The notes beneath the pieces are model-generated. The model was given only the letters and a program-made list of their open reading frames with translations, was not told the origin of the DNA and ran no database searches. The translations under genes were made by a program, and so were the position numbers. DNA of 64,000 nt. Source: Hormiphora californensis (lineage: Eukaryota > Ctenophora > Tentaculata > Cydippida > Pleurobrachiidae). Numbering within the stretch: position 1 is the stretch's first letter; every line of letters begins with the position of its first letter. The stretch spans positions 457,356 through 521,355 of the forward strand of contig CM035358.1 in assembly GCA_020137815.1 (NCBI GenBank). The letters are read 5' to 3'. Positions 59,403 to 64,000 of the stretch are shown in pieces.

Positions 59403-61202
59403 TCATCGTGGCATTGCACTTAAAACTTCCTGGTCCTGTACTGGTGATATCACTCTTTGATCAAATGGCGGTGTACTAGCAGTGGCAGGTTGATCAAATG
59501 GCGGTGTAGCAGTACTAGCAGTGGCAGGTTGATCAAATGGTGGTGTTGACCTGACAGGACTTCTGTTCTGCTGTTCTGGTGTCCCTGTCCTGCTGCTTTG
59601 CTGTTCTCCCAGTGGTGTCCCCGGCAGTGATTGGTCCCCCTCTTTCTTCTGTCCAGCTGCACCTCCCGCCCCATTGGATGCTCGACTAGATCTCATACTC
59701 ATGACAGTTTCAGGGCGGTTGTCCTCTAACCTCTGTCCCAGGGTCTCTCTACCAAAGAAGAAAGTGGCCGTTAGGAGGATGATGGCCATAGCTCCAAATA
59801 TGTACCACATGAAGGCCCACTCTGTATACAACCCCACTACATAGACGTTAATGATGGCCAGGATCCCACCCCATGCTGAAAAGGTCATAATGAAACCAAA
59901 TGCAATACTCCTGATATATGTAGGGTAGAACTCAGGGGTATAGATGTAGATCAGGAGTAGGACAGCGTTGGCAAGGGCTCTCTCAAAGAATAGTTCTATA
60001 ATCAGCACCATCTGCCCATAACAGAACTCTAGTAACAGAACGAAGACAAGGAGACATGCAGACACGACATTAGCTGCCCTGACTCGACCCAGTAACTCAC
60101 TGGAAAATGCAAATATTGGGATACTAAGGAACTCTCCACATCCGATAATCAGATCAAACACGAACTCCTCATCAGTTAACAGACAGGAATCTTCCTCAGC
60201 GAAATCACCGTTACAATAATTGTACTGCAGGAGAAGAGGAGCTGCGTATATGGCTCCATAGTACATGAAGTTAGCAGCGAACATAGCGACAATCAGGGCA
60301 AAGGTGACTTGCCTGAAGTTGGGCGCGAAGATGTCCGCGAGGCGTCCTCGTCTTGTTTCAACATACGACTCTAGCTCACCAGGGCACATCTCAATCTGGT
60401 TGAAGTGTGCTATCTTGGTGAGGATTGCCTTTGCTTTCTCTGGGTCCCCAGATATGATGCAGTATTTCGGGGATTCGTCAGCGAAGGGAATAATGAAGAG
60501 CATTATAACACAGGGTATAGCAGCCCATAACACCACCGCCCTCCAACCATAGTCTTCCTCTAACCACCAGGCGCCCAATATAATGTAGATATTACCAAAG
60601 GTCCACATAATGAAAGTGATGGATACTGCAGTGGCTCTATATGCTGTGGGGCAGAGCTCTGCTACTTGGACAATAATCAAAAATACGATCATACCAAACC
60701 CGAACCCAACAACACACCGAAGTATCAGATACCAAATGTAGGTAGGGGCAAAGGCACTAAGAACTCCAAACACGGCTATAATTACTTGACCAGCAACCAG
60801 AACCGGGAAGCGTCCATACGTATCAGCTAGTCGTCCACCCACCAGATCACCGGGTATAGAACATAACATCACCATACACGGGATCAACACCTCCTCCCAC
60901 ACTGTTAGGTTCCAGTAGCAGCCCAAATCACTTAGAATTAGGGAACTAAGGGTGATCTCAACCGCTTGAGCCATGGATGAGATACCAAAGAGTCCCATCC
61001 AGAGCCAATGATACTTTCCCATACCAATATATTCCATACACTCATCCACATTGTAAAACCCCCTCCGCTTTATCCTCTGCAATTTCCGCGCTCTCGAGTC
61101 CTCCTGCTCATCCACATTCTGTACTATTGTCCTGTAGTTCTGGGAGGTGAAATCAGTGAGGGCAGACTCCATCCGGACATCTTCAAGGTCCCCATAACTC
61201 AT
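59403..61202 (-). CDS. SVOP-like major facilitator superfamily transporter, intronless
   Basis: Single exon, 599 aa, start MSYGDLEDVRMESALTDF. Twelve membrane segments can be traced. The N-terminal block YNVDECMEYIGMGKYHWLWM is the SVOP/SV2-type motif (VDExIExIGxGxFQW). MFS motif A is present as GGRLADTYGRFP, and the loop-6 motif as DESPKYCII. A large luminal loop before TM8 has three cysteines. In related animal transporters the first helix has an acidic residue in ...MADAMEMM; here it reads SMAQAVEIT, so the ion or substrate coupling may differ. The C-terminal tail is Ser/Thr/Pro/Gln-rich and carries three PPFDQ repeats from a duplicated DNA unit (59455-59545). Substrate unknown; organic ions are possible by family. 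SLC22 is the alternative. Confidence 0.88.
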   Translation of the reverse strand: MSYGDLEDVRMESALTDFTSQNYRTIVQNVDEQEDSRARKLQRIKRRGFYNVDECMEYIGMGKYHWLWMGLFGISSMAQAVEITLSSLILSDLGCYWNLTVWEEVLIPCMVMLCSIPGDLVGGRLADTYGRFPVLVAGQVIIAVFGVLSAFAPTYIWYLILRCVVGFGFGMIVFLIIVQVAELCPTAYRATAVSITFIMWTFGNIYIILGAWWLEEDYGWRAVVLWAAIPCVIMLFIIPFADESPKYCIISGDPEKAKAILTKIAHFNQIEMCPGELESYVETRRGRLADIFAPNFRQVTFALIVAMFAANFMYYGAIYAAPLLLQYNYCNGDFAEEDSCLLTDEEFVFDLIIGCGEFLSIPIFAFSSELLGRVRAANVVSACLLVFVLLLEFCYGQMVLIIELFFERALANAVLLLIYIYTPEFYPTYIRSIAFGFIMTFSAWGGILAIINVYVVGLYTEWAFMWYIFGAMAIILLTATFFFGRETLGQRLEDNRPETVMSMRSSRASNGAGGAAGQKKEGDQSLPGTPLGEQQSSRTGTPEQQNRSPVRSTPPFDQPATASTATPPFDQPATASTPPFDQRVISPVQDQEVLSAMPR

Positions 61203-61613
61203 TTCGTGCTAGAGAACCGAGGGAGACTTAGGGAGAATCTTACTAAGACTATGAGAAGAAGTTGGTTTTGCTACGGGTGTCCCATGGGATCGCTAAAAAT
61301 AATAAAACTTGGTTTAGTAAAAGAGTTGGAATATGCAAACATCAAAGCCAACAAGTAACAGCATGTATGCACATAAGGGTGGAATTTTGACCAAGATCAA
61401 GATTCAAGATCAAAGTCTGTGTAAGTTTGCACCGAGCAAACTGGCTTACACGTATCATATGCGTTCACAAAGATCCTCTCTCTCTATCTCTCTCTCTCTC
61501 TCTCTCTATCTCGAATTCTCTCTGCTCTAGCTCTCATCTCTCCGACTATCTACGCTCAGCTGCTGTATCTATCGCTATCGGCTATCTCTCTCATATCGCA
61601 TCTCATGCTCTCG

Positions 61614-61675
<62 letters not shown>

Positions 61676-62272
61676 TCTAAATCTTCATCTCTTTTTCTTC
61701 TCGAGCTTTGTCTCTATATCACAGTTTAGATAACGCGACAAGGAAAATTGAGCATGAGGTATTTTTTCTACCAGAAAGAAAATTCTACCATCTCAATTCT
61801 CAACACATACTTCCAATCTATCAGCAGGTACATGATCAGTACGTGTGTCTTGAACTAATGGACTGACTGAATGGAGTGAAGTGTATGACCTATACTTCTC
61901 TGTCCAGGGGTTCCACATGCAGGCCTCCTGCTACAGACTGCACCATACTGCAGGGTCAGGGTGAGAGAGTCTGTTCCCTTTCTAGGTTTACACCTTCTTT
62001 CCGGCATCGAATACTACCGTGAGACACTTCAATCACTTCTTAATTCTTGACTGTAATAATTTAATCTTCACATCTATCTCCCCTAGATCATGTTATACCC
62101 AAGTAGGGGCTTGCAGATACAGATAGGACACCAACATGTGATCTTAATCATGATGCTCTAAAAAGTCTCTCTGTACCCTGCGTGTACTGCATGTATTGTG
62201 TATAGCGGTCTGTGTGTGTGCTTTCTCTATTTTCTTGTGGTTGCTACGTAGTATGGAGTAAAGGAGAACAGG
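61203..62272. other. Divergent promoter region with CT microsatellites
   Basis: Lies between the divergent starts of the MFS transporter and the secreted protein. CT runs at 61477-61512 and 61617-61678. No gene seen. Confidence 0.55.
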
Positions 62273-63719
62273 ATGAATCTTAGAGTGATAGTAGCTATTG
62301 GGCTACTGGCATCTCTTGCATTCTGTAAGTGTGATACTAGTCCGTGTGTTCAGTTTGCAAATTGCTGTGATAATGGCTTACATAGTTCCTACATTTATCA
62401 TTTCGTTCCCAGGCCGTCAGACGCGTGGTAGAACTACCCGACTAGTACCAATCTCCCACAAATGGGTTGACAGTAAGTAAAGGATGTAAACTTTCAAGTT
62501 AAAACTTCTTTTACAACGGTACAAGTTCAGTTCACATAGTCACTCTTTTCAGTCTAACTCTAACAATATCTAAACCACCTCGTTACCTCTAGATACGAGA
62601 TATTCTGAGTACAGAGGAGTGAAAGTGCCCGAACTGGGTCGGATAGGAAGTCAGGGTAGTGACTTGAAAGTGATGCTGAAGAAGTGTAACGCTGAACCAT
62701 CCTGTCAGGGTGTGACAGAAACTGATAAAAACAAATGGCACATGGTGAGTAGTTCACACACTCTCTACAACCTACCGAACGATTCAACAAACCTGTTTAT
62801 ATTACAAAACAACATTCTAACAACATATGAAACTAAATGCTTCTTCAGGTAAAACGACTGGCGTTAGTGTCAGCTCCCAAGACCCACCGTCTCTGGCACA
62901 AATCAGGGACCAGGACAGTAACCCAAACAACGGAGACAAAGGTCATCACTGTTAGTCGCTGGACAGATTACGCAGGTATTTTCAACTGCCAGGCCAATGC
63001 TCTGACAGACTTTCAAATTGATAGAAATATTTTTCCTAATTTTACCAAGAAACAACTTGATTTCTACATTATTATTGCTTCGCAGCTTCAGTATAGTATT
63101 TTCAGAGCTCGGTAGGTGGGGTGAAATCAAGGGATACAGGTTTAAACAGGTCTACGGTGACTCTGGGAACCTCAAAGACACGATGAGATCCTGCAAGGGC
63201 GAGAGACAGTAAGTCTGGCAATTATATGACATGTAACCAAATAAAATCTAAATGACGCATTCAAAAGCCAAGTAGAGACATTTGGAAGTCAAAGGACTCT
63301 GTGTCATGGTAAAATTAACAAAAAACCCCTCCACAATAGGTGTAACGGTGTGTCTGCTATTGGTGGAAAGTGGAAGAAGGGAAAAGGAAGGGAGCTGATA
63401 CAGGGTACTGTCACATGGGTTGTGGGTAGCAGGATGGCACGATCTGGGGCTTCTCGAGTACAAGGTAGTCGAGGTAGAATATATACTTGATCCTATGAGT
63501 ATGGTACAGCTCTTGCTATGGGTGTCTCAAGACCCTCAATAAAGATGATCCCCATTCCTCCCCAATGACACCCTGCATGACACCCCTAGTCCTCCCCAAA
63601 TGACACCTTGTTTTACAGGTGGAGGACATCATAGAGGTGACGATAACTGGCACAGAGGACACTTTGCCGTCAATTACCCCTCGTACATAACATGCAGGCA
63701 TAGGGCAGGACCACAATAA
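62273..63719 (+). CDS. Small secreted protein with two PAN/apple-like cysteine modules
   Basis: Seven exons: 62273-62324, 62413-62472, 62593-62744, 62849-62975, 63106-63208, 63340-63464, 63619-63719; 720 nt, 239 aa, in phase at every junction. The signal peptide is MNLRVIVAIGLLASLAFC. Two similar modules follow: GSDLKVMLKKCNAEPSCQGV and GNLKDTMRSCKGERQCNGVS, each an alpha-helix with C-x(4/5)-C then G-V and a following basic/Trp strand (NKWHMVKRL; GKWKKGKG). This is the helix-cysteine pattern of PAN/apple folds, but too diverged for a firm call. The C terminus is His/Arg-rich (GGGHHRGDDNWHRGHFAVNY). Function unknown; likely extracellular binding. The stop codon TAA (63717-63719) lies inside AATAAA (63715-63720), which may also be the poly-A signal. 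Confidence 0.8.
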
Positions 63720-64000
63720 AGTGACTGAGCTAGACTGAAAACTGGAATATTGAGTTTTCTTGTGTGCATATGTACAGACCATAAAACGAACTACATATAT
63801 ATTCGTTTCATTTCATTTCATTGTTGTTTATTAAAATGGATTAAACCTTTTTAAACCCTTTGTGATCGATTTAGTAAACCCCTATCCTAGCTAGTTTCAA
63901 AATTGGCTATTTTCCACTCTGTAGTGGCGCAAGATAGGTGCATTCGAACAGTGAGGATGTAATGTGTCTGACCTTTCATAATTGAACGAGCCCAGATGGC
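63720..64000. other. Downstream sequence, no gene seen
   Basis: AT-rich 3' flank of the secreted-protein gene with a tttcatttcat repeat near 63805. Confidence 0.5.

Overview
The window is nuclear DNA from an animal. Its genes have many short exons, GT-AG introns often of 50-150 bases, and metazoan families (integrin alpha, Frizzled). Gene content and intron size suggest an early-branching animal, most likely a sponge; that placement is inference. I rebuilt exons by hand from frame, phase and splice sites. For most genes the summed exon length is a multiple of three and the length fits the family.

Layout. 1-1.6 kb: poor-quality or non-coding sequence. 1.6-6.3 kb (+): glutamine-rich nuclear protein, family not recognised. 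7.8-12.0 kb (-): FUBP/KSRP-type four-KH protein. 12.2-13.7 kb (-): intronless adenylosuccinate lyase. 13.7-17.5 kb: foldback repeats and a dead hAT-like transposase. 17.5-21.9 kb (+): NIFK-like nucleolar RNA-binding protein, whose last intron holds a complete antisense BTB-domain gene (18.9-21.6 kb). 22.1-23.3 kb: retroposon-like element with a 172-bp MITE inserted. 23.7-25.5 kb (+): ZDHHC12-type palmitoyltransferase. 26.5-29.1 kb (+): YIPF1/2 protein with a foldback element in an intron. 31.7-39.7 kb (+): complete 23-exon integrin alpha, with a 1.9-kb minisatellite filling intron 2. 40.0-41.1 kb: second retroposon-like copy. 41.2-51.3 kb (+): 14-exon Frizzled receptor whose introns hold a 1.85-kb TIR element, a second foldback copy and a 13-bp minisatellite. 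52.0-52.6 kb: foldback element with 9-bp target duplications. 55.5-58.9 kb (+): long-chain acyl-CoA synthetase. 59.4-61.2 kb (-): intronless SVOP-like MFS transporter. 62.3-63.7 kb (+): small secreted cysteine-containing protein.

The genes do not form one pathway: this is an ordinary housekeeping and signalling neighbourhood. The unusual content is the mobile and repeat DNA packed into introns, the nested antisense gene, and four conserved genes that are each intact except for one extra base, which points to consensus errors rather than four pseudogenes.
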